From: Paenibacillus taichungensis | GTDB taxonomy: Bacteria > Bacillota > Bacilli > Paenibacillales > Paenibacillaceae | Direction of reading: 5' to 3' | NCBI RefSeq assembly: GCF_003287275.1 | Contig: NZ_QEVW01000011.1 | Location: 1 to 64,000, forward strand | Length of the DNA: 64,000 nt | The notes under the pieces: generated by a model | Databases searched by the model: none | Told to the model about the DNA's origin: nothing | What the model saw: only the letters and a program-made list of their open reading frames with translations | Position numbers and translations under genes: made by a program | Shown here: piece after piece, positions 38,608-49,482 of the stretch | Position numbering within the stretch: the first letter of the stretch is position 1 | How the letters are laid out: the number at the start of each line of letters is the position of its first letter

Positions 38608-39705
38608 ATGACATCATGGAAAAAATGGACAAGTGCACTACTGGCGGCTGGAATTATTGTGGGGAGCGGGGCTGTATGGCAGGATAGTTCCGTACAGGCA
38701 GCTTCGGTATCGACAAAAGTGACAACACCTACAGAGGTAACTCTGAAATCAGGAGGTAAAACACTTACTCAAAAAGGACTCCTTCAAAGTGGATCTACTT
38801 GGGTATCGCTTACCGCAGTGAAAGATGTTGCAGGTGGAAGCTTGAAATATGATGCGAAAGCTAAGGAGTACTCCTTAACGGCAGCTAATAATACAATGAC
38901 CATCAGCATGATCGATGGGGCACCGAGTGTTAGAGTTAATAACTACTATCCGCAAGTGGAAGCAAAACTGATCAATGGCCGTTTGTACATTCCGTTTTCT
39001 GCAATGAGAGATTATTTGGGAGTTCAGGGCAACTGGGATGGAAAAGCCAAGACACTAACGCTGAGCAAAGTGAAGCAAAATAGCGTGACAGTCAAAGCGG
39101 CAACAGTAAAAGTCAGCATCAAGAACGCTGAAGTGGATATTCAATATCCTCAGGTGAGCGGACTGGCAAACGATAAGGCAGAAGCAGCTATCAACAAGGT
39201 GCTGAAAGATGAAGTTGATGTTTTTGTAGCAGATTTCAAAAAACAAACCAAGGAATTTGGCGACGCGGCAGCGAACCGTCCATATGCATTTGAGAGCACT
39301 TATGTGGTGACGTACAACGAAAATGGTGTGTTGGGTCTGGTTACTCAACGTTATGAGGACTATGCTGGTGCACATGGTATGACGACTCGTTCAGGACACA
39401 CCTTTGCCCTGGATTCCGGTAAGGAACTGAGTCTGGATGATGTGATTCAAAATAACAAAACCGTGCGTGAGACAGTAAGCAAAAAAGTGGGAGATCAGCT
39501 TAAAGCTCGTGGTGGCTACCTTGAAGGCTACAAAGGCCTGAATAAAGATCAGGACTTCTATGTAACACCAACAGGTGTAGTTGTATTCTTCCAGTTGTAT
39601 GAGTACACAGCTTATGCGGAAGGCTTCCCGGAATTCCCGTTCACGTACAAAGAGTTGCTGCCTAAAGGCACAGCGCCATTTAGTGGCTTAACAGCCAACA
39701 AGTAA
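38608..39705 (+). CDS. Exported copper-amine-oxidase-N-domain / DUF3298 protein
   Basis: A 365-residue secreted protein. A signal peptide (to about VQAAS near residue 31) is followed by a copper amine oxidase N-terminal-like domain (about 35-150; LINGRLYIPFSAMRDYLGV), common in Paenibacillus surface proteins, and a C-terminal DUF4163/DUF3298 RsiV-like region (about 165-360). ATG 38608 follows AGAGGAG; the ATG at 38569 would add 13 polar residues before the signal peptide. Confidence 0.82.
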   Translation: MTSWKKWTSALLAAGIIVGSGAVWQDSSVQAASVSTKVTTPTEVTLKSGGKTLTQKGLLQSGSTWVSLTAVKDVAGGSLKYDAKAKEYSLTAANNTMTISMIDGAPSVRVNNYYPQVEAKLINGRLYIPFSAMRDYLGVQGNWDGKAKTLTLSKVKQNSVTVKAATVKVSIKNAEVDIQYPQVSGLANDKAEAAINKVLKDEVDVFVADFKKQTKEFGDAAANRPYAFESTYVVTYNENGVLGLVTQRYEDYAGAHGMTTRSGHTFALDSGKELSLDDVIQNNKTVRETVSKKVGDQLKARGGYLEGYKGLNKDQDFYVTPTGVVVFFQLYEYTAYAEGFPEFPFTYKELLPKGTAPFSGLTANK

Positions 39706-39792
39706 AGTATGTGTTGGGCTTATTGCTAGCGTAATGATATGAAAGTTAAGTGAATCGATTGAATTTGTATCATGCAATCTTAAATTATCCTC

Positions 39793-39836
39793 AAAAAAAG
39801 GACGCCCACGTCATATTGACGAGAGCGTCCTTTTTT
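39793..39836. terminator. Bidirectional terminator between convergent genes
   Basis: AAAAAAAGGACGC pairs with GCGTCCTTTTTT, with an inner stem ACGTC/GACG. Serves the plus-strand exported protein and minus-strand clpP. Confidence 0.9.
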
Positions 39837-39913
39837 CATATGGCCAACTCAACTGGCGTTGCCGTTTGAGTTGGCTATATGGTATATCCGTTTAATTGGT
39901 GATTCGCCTCGGC

Positions 39914-40510
39914 TTAGATGCCTTGGGAACCTACGTTTTCGATGACTTTATCGATGATACCGTAATCAGCAGCTTCAGCAGCACTCATAAAGTAGTCACG
40001 ATCTGTGTCTTTCTCGATACGCTCCAGCGGTTGGCCTGAGCGCTCAGCGATGATACGGTTCAAGGTATCACGCATTTTCAGGATGCGGCGGGCACGAATT
40101 TCGATGTCCGAAGCCTGACCTTGCGCACCACCAAGTGGTTGGTGAATCATAATTTCGCTGTTAGGCAATGCAAAACGTTTACCTTTGGCACCTGCGTTCA
40201 ACAGGAATGCACCCATGGAAGCTGCCATACCGACACAGATGGTAGATACATCCGGTTTGATGAATTGCATTGTATCGTAAATTGCCATACCGGCTGTAAT
40301 GGATCCGCCTGGGCTATTGATGTATAAGTGAATGTCTTTCTCCGGATCTTCCGCAGCTAGGAACAACATCTGTGCCATGATGGCATTCGCCACAACGTCA
40401 TTTACATCACTGCCAAGGAAGATGATGCGATCCTTCAGCAATCTGGAATAGATGTCATAGGCGCGCTCACCGCGGTTGCTCTGTTCAACGACCATTGGAA
40501 TATAACTCAC
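39914..40510 (-). CDS. clpP: ATP-dependent Clp protease proteolytic subunit
   Basis: A 198-residue serine protease that forms the tetradecameric chamber used with ClpX and ClpC. The catalytic triad is visible as Ser98 (GMAASMG), His123 (MIHQPLGG) and Asp172. The start is GTG at the 40510 end, 8 bases after GAGGAGG. A CtsR operator overlaps its promoter. ClpXP also degrades tmRNA-tagged proteins, so it links to smpB/ssrA in the same window. Confidence 0.97.
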   Translation of the reverse strand: MSYIPMVVEQSNRGERAYDIYSRLLKDRIIFLGSDVNDVVANAIMAQMLFLAAEDPEKDIHLYINSPGGSITAGMAIYDTMQFIKPDVSTICVGMAASMGAFLLNAGAKGKRFALPNSEIMIHQPLGGAQGQASDIEIRARRILKMRDTLNRIIAERSGQPLERIEKDTDRDYFMSAAEAADYGIIDKVIENVGSQGI

Positions 40511-40580
40511 GTGAAAAACCTCCTCGGAAATGTAAATGTTAAATTGGTGTTTATATATAAACTGTTACCGTATTACCCAC

Positions 40581-40609
40581 ATCATAAACAATTTCAAACA
40601 AAAAGTCAA
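40581..40609 (-). promoter_or_regulatory. Sigma-A promoter of clpP
   Basis: On the minus strand TTGACT (40604-40609) and TATGAT (40581-40586) are separated by exactly 17 bases. Confidence 0.82.
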
Positions 40610-40620
40610 AGAAAGTCAAA
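40604..40620. promoter_or_regulatory. CtsR operator over the clpP -35 box
   Basis: AGTCAAA-GAA-AGTCAAA fits the CtsR heptad direct repeat RGTCAAA-NAN-RGTCAAA at every position and covers the clpP -35 element. It predicts heat-stress derepression of clpP. Confidence 0.88.
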
Positions 40621-40629
40621 CTAAGTTTG

Positions 40630-40654
40630 AAAAAAAAGAAACCTATTCGGTTTC
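40630..40654 (-). terminator. Terminator of tRNA-Arg (minus strand)
   Basis: On the minus strand GAAACC/GGTTTC with a 5-base loop is followed by eight T. It separates tRNA-Arg from clpP. Confidence 0.88.
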
Positions 40655-40689
40655 ATTGGTTAAAAGGGTTATGAGCTGCTAATTAAGAA

Positions 40690-40764
40690 TGGCGCGCCCG
40701 CCAAGAATCGAACTTGGATCTCAGGCTTCGGAGGCCTACGTCATATCCATTGGACCACGGGCGC
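40690..40764 (-). tRNA. tRNA-Arg (anticodon CCG)
   Basis: On the minus strand acceptor GCGCCCG pairs with CGGGCGC, discriminator G, CCA encoded. The loop CTCCGAA gives anticodon CCG, reading CGG. Confidence 0.95.
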
Positions 40765-40770
40765 ACATTG

Positions 40771-40841
40771 ATTATTGCTGTAAACATAGTTGCATAAAAG
40801 CAGTTTTGAAATAGAAGTTTCAAATATGTGACAGCAATAAT
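40771..40841. repeat. Long inverted repeat upstream of tRNA-Arg
   Basis: Perfect 11-bp arms ATTATTGCTGT (40771-40781) and ACAGCAATAAT (40831-40841), continued by CATA/TATG, with an inner TTTGAAA/TTTCAAA hairpin. It lies 6 bases before the tRNA 5' end. No reading frame. Confidence 0.6.
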
Positions 40842-41133
40842 GATTATAGCTCATGAATAATTGAATTGCAAGCAGATGTTCGCCGTGTTGGTTTGGAATA
40901 CGCTGAAGATGATCATGATGAAGATAAGTGGATAAAGAACGCAAATAAGTAAATGCTAAAAGAGGTTTTGGACTTGCCATATGAAAAACGACAGTAAGCA
41001 ATATATAGATGTGATTTTCACTTTGCTTCTATATATGGTATGGAACAGATTGTTCTCGATCATGGGAGATTGACATTGTGAAAATAGGCGCGTACAAACG
41101 CCTGAAATGTGTCGAAATAACGATTCGAAACAC

Positions 41134-41162
41134 TTGCATGTCGCGTCAGTTTTAGGTAGAAT
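41134..41162 (+). promoter_or_regulatory. Sigma-A promoter of the cggR-gapA operon
   Basis: TTGCAT (41134-41139) and TAGAAT (41157-41162) with a 17-base spacer. The CggR operator lies immediately downstream. The rest of 40842-41133 shows no gene. Confidence 0.82.
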
Positions 41163-41166
41163 AGAC

Positions 41167-41203
41167 GTGGGACTTAAAAAGTTAACCCGGGACGTTTTAG
41201 GGC
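41167..41203 (+). promoter_or_regulatory. CggR operator
   Basis: Two GGGAC boxes (41169-41173 and 41189-41193) are exactly 20 bases apart, the same spacing as the CGGGACN6TGTCN4 direct repeat bound by B. subtilis CggR. It lies just after the promoter, so CggR would block elongation; fructose 1,6-bisphosphate relieves this in Bacillus. Confidence 0.82.
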
Positions 41204-41247
41204 CATGAAAGAAAGCTTGGAACGAGAAGCTTGCGGGAGTGGAAAGC

Positions 41248-42273
41248 ATGCGAACGATTTTAGAAGTGCAAAAGCAGCTTCTGCCTGATCTCATGGATGT
41301 CTTGAAGAAGAGGTATACGATTCTGCGCCAGATCATGTTATCGGATGTGATCGGACGAAGAACGTTAGCTAATTCCATGCAGATGACCGAGCGGGTTCTG
41401 AGGGCTGAGACCGATTTGTTAAAGGCTCAGGGACTTATTGAAATTGACAGTGCAGGCATGAAGATCAGTGAGGCAGGGCATGAATTGCTGCAGCAGTTGG
41501 AACCCGTCGCCAAAGAGCTGTTTGGATTATCCGAACTGGAAGAACGCATCAAGCAAGCCTACGGTCTGCAAAAGGTAGTTGTGGTTCCCGGCGATTCGGA
41601 CATTTCTCCATTTGCCAAACGGGAACTGGGCAGAGCCGGAGCGAAGGCTCTGGGTAATATTATGAGTGATAACGATGTTGTCGCCGTAACTGGCGGTTCA
41701 ACAACGGCTGAAGTCGCAGAGCAACTGACTCCACCAACATCGCTAAAAGGTGTCTGGTTCGTACCGGCACGCGGTGGGCTGGGAGAAAGTCTCGAAATTC
41801 AGGCCAATACGATTGCATCCACGATGGCAAAACGGGTAGGGGCTCAATACAAACTCCTGCATGTACCGGATTTGCTTAGTGATCATGCCTATGAATCATT
41901 AATCCAGGACCCGAGTGTTCAGGAGATTCTGCAGCTGATCCGAAAATCGCGAATCGTCATTCATGGAATCGGTGATGCCGTAGAGATGGCACGGCGCCGC
42001 AAACTTGCGACAGAGATCATAGATGAACTTCAGGAGCAAGGGGCCGTATCGGAATCCTTCGGTTATTACTTTAATGATCAGGGTGAGGTGGTACATACCA
42101 TGCTTACGCTGGGCATGCGACTCCAGGATATTGAACGAACCGATGTCGTGATTGGGATTGCAGGTGGCAAGAGCAAGGCTGCTGCCATACACTCTGTTCT
42201 GAGATTTGGTCAGGAAGATATTCTGATTATTGATGAGGCTGCTGCTGAAGTCATCGTCGCCGAAATGGAATAA
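41248..42273 (+). CDS. cggR: Central glycolytic genes regulator CggR
   Basis: A 341-residue SorC-family repressor. The N-terminal winged helix (IGRRTLANSMQMTERVLRAE) is followed by a sugar-phosphate-binding domain (VTGGSTTAEVAEQL, VPARGGLGE). It represses its own operon. ATG 41248 is chosen with GGGAG 8 bases upstream over GTG 41239 within that site. Confidence 0.95.
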   Translation: MRTILEVQKQLLPDLMDVLKKRYTILRQIMLSDVIGRRTLANSMQMTERVLRAETDLLKAQGLIEIDSAGMKISEAGHELLQQLEPVAKELFGLSELEERIKQAYGLQKVVVVPGDSDISPFAKRELGRAGAKALGNIMSDNDVVAVTGGSTTAEVAEQLTPPTSLKGVWFVPARGGLGESLEIQANTIASTMAKRVGAQYKLLHVPDLLSDHAYESLIQDPSVQEILQLIRKSRIVIHGIGDAVEMARRRKLATEIIDELQEQGAVSESFGYYFNDQGEVVHTMLTLGMRLQDIERTDVVIGIAGGKSKAAAIHSVLRFGQEDILIIDEAAAEVIVAEME

Positions 42274-42380
42274 GGTTTTATTTTGCACCACAACCATTGT
42301 TGTCTTGACGGACTTCACCGTCTGTCTTGAATATATAAGCTTCATAAAAAAATCAATCAAAACTTGGGAGGAACTTACTC

Positions 42381-43388
42381 ATGATTAAAGTAGGTATTAA
42401 CGGTTTTGGACGTATTGGTCGTTTGGCATTCCGCCGTATTCAAAATGTAGAGGGCATTGAAGTTGTAGCAATCAACGACTTGACTGATGCTAAAATGCTG
42501 GCTCATTTGCTCAAATATGATACAACTCAAGGTCGCTTCGATGGCGATGTTGAAGTACACGATGGCTTCTTCAAAGTGAACGGCAAAGAAGTTAAAGTAT
42601 TGGCTAACCGTAACCCAGAAGAACTTCCTTGGGGCGACCTGGGCGTAGATATCGTTCTGGAATGTACTGGTTTCTTCACAACTAAAGAAGCAGCTGAGAA
42701 ACACTTGAAAGGTGGAGCTAAGAAAGTTGTTATCTCCGCACCTGCTACTGGCGACATGAAAACCATCGTTTACAACGTAAACCATGAAATCCTCGACGGT
42801 ACTGAAACTGTAATTTCCGGCGCATCTTGCACAACAAACTGCCTGGCACCTATGGCAAAAACACTGCAAGACAAATTCGGAATCGTTCAAGGTTTGATGA
42901 CTACAATTCACGCTTACACTGGCGACCAAAACACATTGGATGCTCCACACCCTAAAGGTGACTTCCGTCGTGCTCGCGCAGCAGCTGAAAACATCATCCC
43001 TAACACAACTGGTGCTGCTAAAGCAATCGGTTTGGTTATTCCAGAACTGCAAGGTAAACTCGACGGTGCAGCTCAACGTGTACCAGTAGCTACTGGTTCC
43101 CTGACTGAGCTCGTAACTGTATTGGGTAAAAAAGTTACTGCTGAAGAAGTTAACGCAGTAATGAAAGAAGCTTCCGATCCACAAACTTTCGGATACACAG
43201 AAGACGAAATCGTATCTTCCGATATCCAAGGAATCACTTTCGGTTCCCTGTTTGATGCAACTCAAACTAAAGTTCTGACTGTTGGCGACCAACAATTGGT
43301 TAAAACTGTAGCTTGGTATGACAATGAAATGTCCTACACTGCTCAACTGGTTCGCACTTTGGAGCACTTTGCAAAAATGATCAAGTAA
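42381..43388 (+). CDS. gapA: Glyceraldehyde-3-phosphate dehydrogenase
   Basis: A 335-residue NAD-dependent glycolytic enzyme. N-terminal NAD fold [15 protein letters not shown]; catalytic Cys150 in [13 protein letters not shown]-terminal WYDNEMSYT. Codon use is extremely biased, leaving a stop-free antisense frame across the whole gene. TGGGAGGAA precedes ATG. Confidence 0.98.
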   Translation: MIKVGINGFGRIGRLAFRRIQNVEGIEVVAINDLTDAKMLAHLLKYDTTQGRFDGDVEVHDGFFKVNGKEVKVLANRNPEELPWGDLGVDIVLECTGFFTTKEAAEKHLKGGAKKVVISAPATGDMKTIVYNVNHEILDGTETVISGASCTTNCLAPMAKTLQDKFGIVQGLMTTIHAYTGDQNTLDAPHPKGDFRRARAAAENIIPNTTGAAKAIGLVIPELQGKLDGAAQRVPVATGSLTELVTVLGKKVTAEEVNAVMKEASDPQTFGYTEDEIVSSDIQGITFGSLFDATQTKVLTVGDQQLVKTVAWYDNEMSYTAQLVRTLEHFAKMIK

Positions 43389-43403
43389 TATCTGCAATAA
43401 CAT

Positions 43404-43435
43404 AGAGCGGAAACAGATGCTATTGTTTCCGCTCT
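43404..43435 (+). other. Hairpin between gapA and pgk
   Basis: Perfect 12-bp stem AGAGCGGAAACA / TGTTTCCGCTCT with an 8-base loop and only a short T run (TTTATAT). It could be a partial terminator or an mRNA stabiliser that raises gapA over downstream genes. Confidence 0.7.
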
Positions 43436-43537
43436 TTATATATCAACATTTTGCAAATTTCTCAAAAACACCAGGATTGACAAGGGATTTGGGCCCTTGA
43501 TTGGTCCACCAAATACATGGGTGCGGAGGAAATACAG

Positions 43538-44719
43538 ATGAACAAAAAAAGTGTACGTGATATCGAATTGACAGGAAAACGGGCATTTGTGCGTGTAGAT
43601 TTTAACGTGCCGCTCGAAGATGGTAAAATTACAGATGACAAACGTATTCGTGCCACGCTTCCTACGATCAATTACTTGATCGAAAAAGGCGCTAAAGTTA
43701 TTTTGGCAAGCCACATGGGTCGTCCAAAAGGCGAAGTGGTTGAATCCATGCGTTTGACTCCAGCTGCTGAGCGTTTGTCCGAATTGCTCGGTAAAAAAGT
43801 CGTTAAAGCGGATGATTGCGTTGGCGAAACAGTAAAAGCTCAAATCGCTGAACTGAACAATGGCGACGTATTGTTGCTTGAGAACGTTCGTTTCCACGCA
43901 GGCGAAGAGAAAAACGATCCAGAACTCGCAAAACAATTTGCTGAGCTGGCTGACGTATTCGTTAACGATGCATTCGGAGCAGCTCACAGAGCACACGCTT
44001 CAACAGAAGGTATCGCTCACTTGTTGCCAGCAGTATCCGGTCTGTTGATGGAGAAAGAACTTGAAGTGTTGGGCAAAGCAATCTCCAACCCTGAGCGTCC
44101 TTTCACAGCAATCATCGGTGGTTCCAAAGTTAAAGACAAAATCGATGTGATCGACAATCTGTTGAACATTGCAGACAACGTAATCATCGGTGGCGGTCTT
44201 TCCTACACATTCATGAAGGCTCAAGGTTATGAAGTAGGTCAATCCCTGCTGGATGAGTCCAAACTGGATGTAGCTCTGGGCTTCATTGAAAAAGCGAAAA
44301 AACTGGGTAAAAACTTCTATCTGCCAGTTGATATCGTTATCTCCGACGACTTCAGTGCGAACGCAAACACGAAGATTGTTGAAGTTGGCGACATTCCTGC
44401 AGATTGGGAAGGCATCGACATCGGTCCTAAAACACGTGAGATCTATGCTGACGTTGTTAAAAACTCCAAACTCGTTGTATGGAACGGACCAATGGGCGTA
44501 TTCGAAATCGAGCCTTTCTCCCACGGTACTCGTGCAGTAGCGGAAGCTTGCGCTGAGACATCTGCATACACCATCATTGGTGGCGGTGACTCCGCAGCAG
44601 CAGCTGAGAAGTTCAAATTGGCTGACAAAATGGACCACATCTCTACAGGTGGCGGTGCATCGCTCGAGTTCATGGAAGGCAAAGTGCTTCCTGGCGTAGT
44701 TGCATTGAACGACAAGTAA
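43538..44719 (+). CDS. pgk: Phosphoglycerate kinase
   Basis: A 393-residue enzyme that makes ATP from 1,3-bisphosphoglycerate. Motifs RVDFNVPL near residue 20, SHMGRPKG, and the C-terminal nucleotide site [12 protein letters not shown] are present. ATG 43538 follows GCGGAGGAA; the upstream ATG at 43517 precedes the ribosome binding site. Confidence 0.98.
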   Translation: MNKKSVRDIELTGKRAFVRVDFNVPLEDGKITDDKRIRATLPTINYLIEKGAKVILASHMGRPKGEVVESMRLTPAAERLSELLGKKVVKADDCVGETVKAQIAELNNGDVLLLENVRFHAGEEKNDPELAKQFAELADVFVNDAFGAAHRAHASTEGIAHLLPAVSGLLMEKELEVLGKAISNPERPFTAIIGGSKVKDKIDVIDNLLNIADNVIIGGGLSYTFMKAQGYEVGQSLLDESKLDVALGFIEKAKKLGKNFYLPVDIVISDDFSANANTKIVEVGDIPADWEGIDIGPKTREIYADVVKNSKLVVWNGPMGVFEIEPFSHGTRAVAEACAETSAYTIIGGGDSAAAAEKFKLADKMDHISTGGGASLEFMEGKVLPGVVALNDK

Positions 44720-45504
<785 letters not shown>

Positions 45505-45505
<1 letters not shown>

Positions 45506-47049
45506 TGACAGCTCCAAAACCTGTAGCGCTGATCATTATGGACGGCTTTGGTCTTCGTAACACGGAGGAAGGCAACGCGGTAGCGCAAGCCAAAAAACCG
45601 AACTATGACCGTTTTATGAGCCAATTTCCACACACAACTCTCACTGCTTGCGGTGAAGCTGTAGGTTTGCCTGAAGGGCAAATGGGGAACTCCGAGGTAG
45701 GTCACCTGAACATTGGTGCCGGCCGGATCGTATACCAGGATTTGACTCGTATCTCCAAATCGATTCGTGACGGTGAGTTTTTCGATAACGAAACACTCGT
45801 TAAAGCTGTTCGCGAAGCGAAGCAAAGCGGTAAAAAGCTCCACTTGTATGGTTTGTTGTCCGATGGCGGCGTACATAGTCACATCGACCACTTGTTCGCT
45901 ATGCTGGATCTCGCCAAAAAAGAAGAAATGAATGACGTATACATTCATGCCTTCATGGATGGCCGTGATGTTATGCCAGACAGCGGTAAAGAGTTCATGC
46001 AGAAGCTGATTGCCAAAATCGAGGAAGTCGGTGTAGGACAAATCGCAACGGTTCAAGGTCGCTACTATGCGATGGACCGTGACAAACGTTGGGAACGTGT
46101 TGAGAAATCATATCGTGCCATCGTTTATGGTGATGGACCAAAATACACTGATCCACTTAAAGCGGTTGAAGAATCGTATGAAAAATCCGTATTTGACGAA
46201 TTCGTTGAACCAACGGTTATCGTTAAAGCGGATGGCCAGCCGGTAGGTTTGGTGGAGAGCGGCGATTCCGTCATTTTCCTCAACTTCCGTCCTGACCGTG
46301 CGATCCAACTGTCGCAAGTATTCACGAACCAGGATTTCCGTGGTTTCGACCGTGGTCCGAAGTTCCCTGTGGGCTTGCACTTTGTGTGTCTGACCTTGTT
46401 CAGCGAGACCGTTGAAGGTTATGTGGCGTACTCGCCTAAAAACCTCGACAACACGCTGGGTGAAGTCTTGGTACAAAACAACAAGAAACAATTGCGTATT
46501 GCAGAAACCGAGAAATACCCGCACGTAACCTTCTTCTTCAGCGGCGGCCGTGATGTTGAGCTTCCAGGCGAAACACGTGTGCTGATCAACTCACCAAAAG
46601 TTGCAACGTACGACTTGCAACCAGAGATGAGCGCGTATGAAGTAGCTGACGCATGTGTTCGCGAGATTGAAGCTGACAAACATGATGCCATCATTCTGAA
46701 CTTTGCTAACCCTGATATGGTTGGACACTCCGGCATGCTGGAGCCGACGATTAAGGCAGTAGAAGTAACAGACGAATGCATGGGCCGTGTTGTGGATGCA
46801 GTTCTTGCTAAAGGCGGCGTTGTGCTGATTACTGCGGATCATGGTAACGCGGATATGGTGTTCGATGAGCAAGGACGTCCGTTCACGGCTCACACAACGA
46901 ACCCGGTTCCATTCATCGTTACAGATGCGAACGTTACCCTGCGTGAAGGCGGAATCCTCGCGGATATCGCTCCAACGATTCTTGACTTGATGCAATTGCC
47001 TAAACCGGAAGAAATGACAGGTACATCTGTCATCGCTACCCGTAAATAA
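45505..47049 (+). CDS. gpmI: 2,3-bisphosphoglycerate-independent phosphoglycerate mutase
   Basis: A 514-residue manganese enzyme of the alkaline phosphatase superfamily. The phospho-acceptor Ser lies in [16 protein letters not shown]; metal sites include MDGFG at the start and TADHGNAD near residue 445. Coupled to tpiA. Confidence 0.98.
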
Positions 47050-47092
47050 GTTGCTTAGCCACAATATATGAAATTGGGAAGTTTGGCGTTTA

Positions 47093-47216
47093 CCCCTGAA
47101 CGAAGGCAGCAGAAATAGTCTGAAGAAGCGAAGCGTTCGCCTTTATCACATGATTTCAACTTATGACGATAAGTTCAAAGAAATCAGGGGATAACAGAGA
47201 TCGAAAGACGATTCTG
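47093..47216 (+). ncRNA. Structured multi-stem leader upstream of eno
   Basis: Four stems can be drawn: CCCCT (47093-47097) with AGGGG (47186-47190) closing a junction; GCGAA/TTCGC (47128-47140); GATTTC-AACTTAT with ATAAGTT-caaa-GAAATC (47152-47185); and CAGA-ATCG with CGAT-TCTG (47195-47216). There is no reading frame. It lies between gpmI and eno, ending 76 bases before the eno start. It may be a cis-regulatory RNA or a structured intergenic repeat; no known riboswitch class is recognised. Confidence 0.5.
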
Positions 47217-47276
47217 CTAACGTAGTGGAAAAGGGAAAACACAAGTGGTCCTAATTTTTAATAAATTTAAATTTAA

Positions 47277-48578
<1,302 letters not shown>

Positions 48579-48601
48579 GTTGTCTTACGACAACTCACGG
48601 G

Positions 48602-48630
48602 CAAGCCGGGTAACCGGCTTGTCTTTTTTA
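48602..48630 (+). terminator. Intrinsic terminator of the glycolytic operon
   Basis: CAAGCCGG/CCGGCTTG with a 4-base loop, then TCTTTTTT. A second small stem GTTGTC/GACAAC lies just upstream at the eno stop. Confidence 0.92.
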
Positions 48631-48796
48631 TTAAGTTGATTTTTAATTGCTCGAGATTAAAAAGGTTGAAAATGTTGGCGGTATCTCAGTAATTGAGGAA
48701 ATGCCACTACTTGTATCACGTTAATAGCTGTGTTACAATTAAAATAACTGTTTTTATGGTGAGATGTTATGCCCACATGGGTAGGAGGTGGAAAGA

Positions 48797-49030
48797 ATGG
48801 ATATTGCTTTGAAATTGCTGCTCGTGGTGTTTTCGATCGGTCTAATCACTGTAGTATTGCTGCAGCACGGGAAAAGCGCTGGTTTGGCGGGTGCCATCTC
48901 CGGTGGTGCGGAACATCTTTTCGGTAAAACGAAAGCGCGCGGACTGGATCTTTTCTTGCAACGTGCAACAGTTGTACTGGGTGCAGGATTCTTCATTTTG
49001 TCTATCATCGTTACGGTTGTCTCCAAGTAA
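48797..49030 (+). CDS. secG: Protein-export membrane protein SecG
   Basis: A 77-residue SecYEG subunit with two transmembrane helices (about 4-22 and 55-74) and the cytoplasmic loop [19 protein letters not shown] typical of SecG. ATG 48797 follows TAGGAGGTGG; the GTG at 48788 lies inside that site. The order eno-secG-rnr-smpB-ssrA is conserved in Bacillales. Confidence 0.93.
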   Translation: MDIALKLLLVVFSIGLITVVLLQHGKSAGLAGAISGGAEHLFGKTKARGLDLFLQRATVVLGAGFFILSIIVTVVSK

Positions 49031-49086
49031 GAGCTGGAGTGCCTGATGTAACGCGATAGTTTCGAGCAATGAACGCTTGAATGATT

Positions 49087-49119
49087 AACCTTCGTTTCGA
49101 GAAGAAACGGAGGTTTTTT
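49087..49119 (+). terminator. Intrinsic terminator after secG
   Basis: AACCTTCGTTTC pairs with GAAACGGAGGTT (one mismatch), then a T tract. The remaining bases to rnr (49120-49482) hold no gene; a TATACT box lies at 49366-49371 without a clear -35. Confidence 0.82.
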
Positions 49120-49482
49120 AATAAATTCATCCATGACCAGTCTTTTCCAATGAACCACATGATTCCGATCTTCGATTTCTGCTCACTTCCGTTCGGTTAC
49201 CTTCCTACATATTCGCCCTGTTCTGGGCCGATTCTTTTCTGTCTTTTCGAGAGCAAAACACATGTAGCATAAATGCTGTTATGATGCATGAAAGCGCGGT
49301 TATGCAAGGGGCCATGCATGCTTGGTTTATTTTGCAGGGTACGGATGCGCCGGATTGAATTCGTGTATACTAGGGTATGAGATAGTGAGGCCTGAGTTAA
49401 ATGGCTTTTCTATTGGTAAGGTTTCCGATACATAGAGAGATGAGACAAGATTACACTTTTATGTTTCCCGAGGTGAATATTA

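Noticed and set aside
42375..43403. 342-codon antisense frame across the whole of gapA
   Set aside because: It mirrors gapA exactly and results from the strongly biased codon use, which removes antisense stops; no ribosome binding site or family resemblance.
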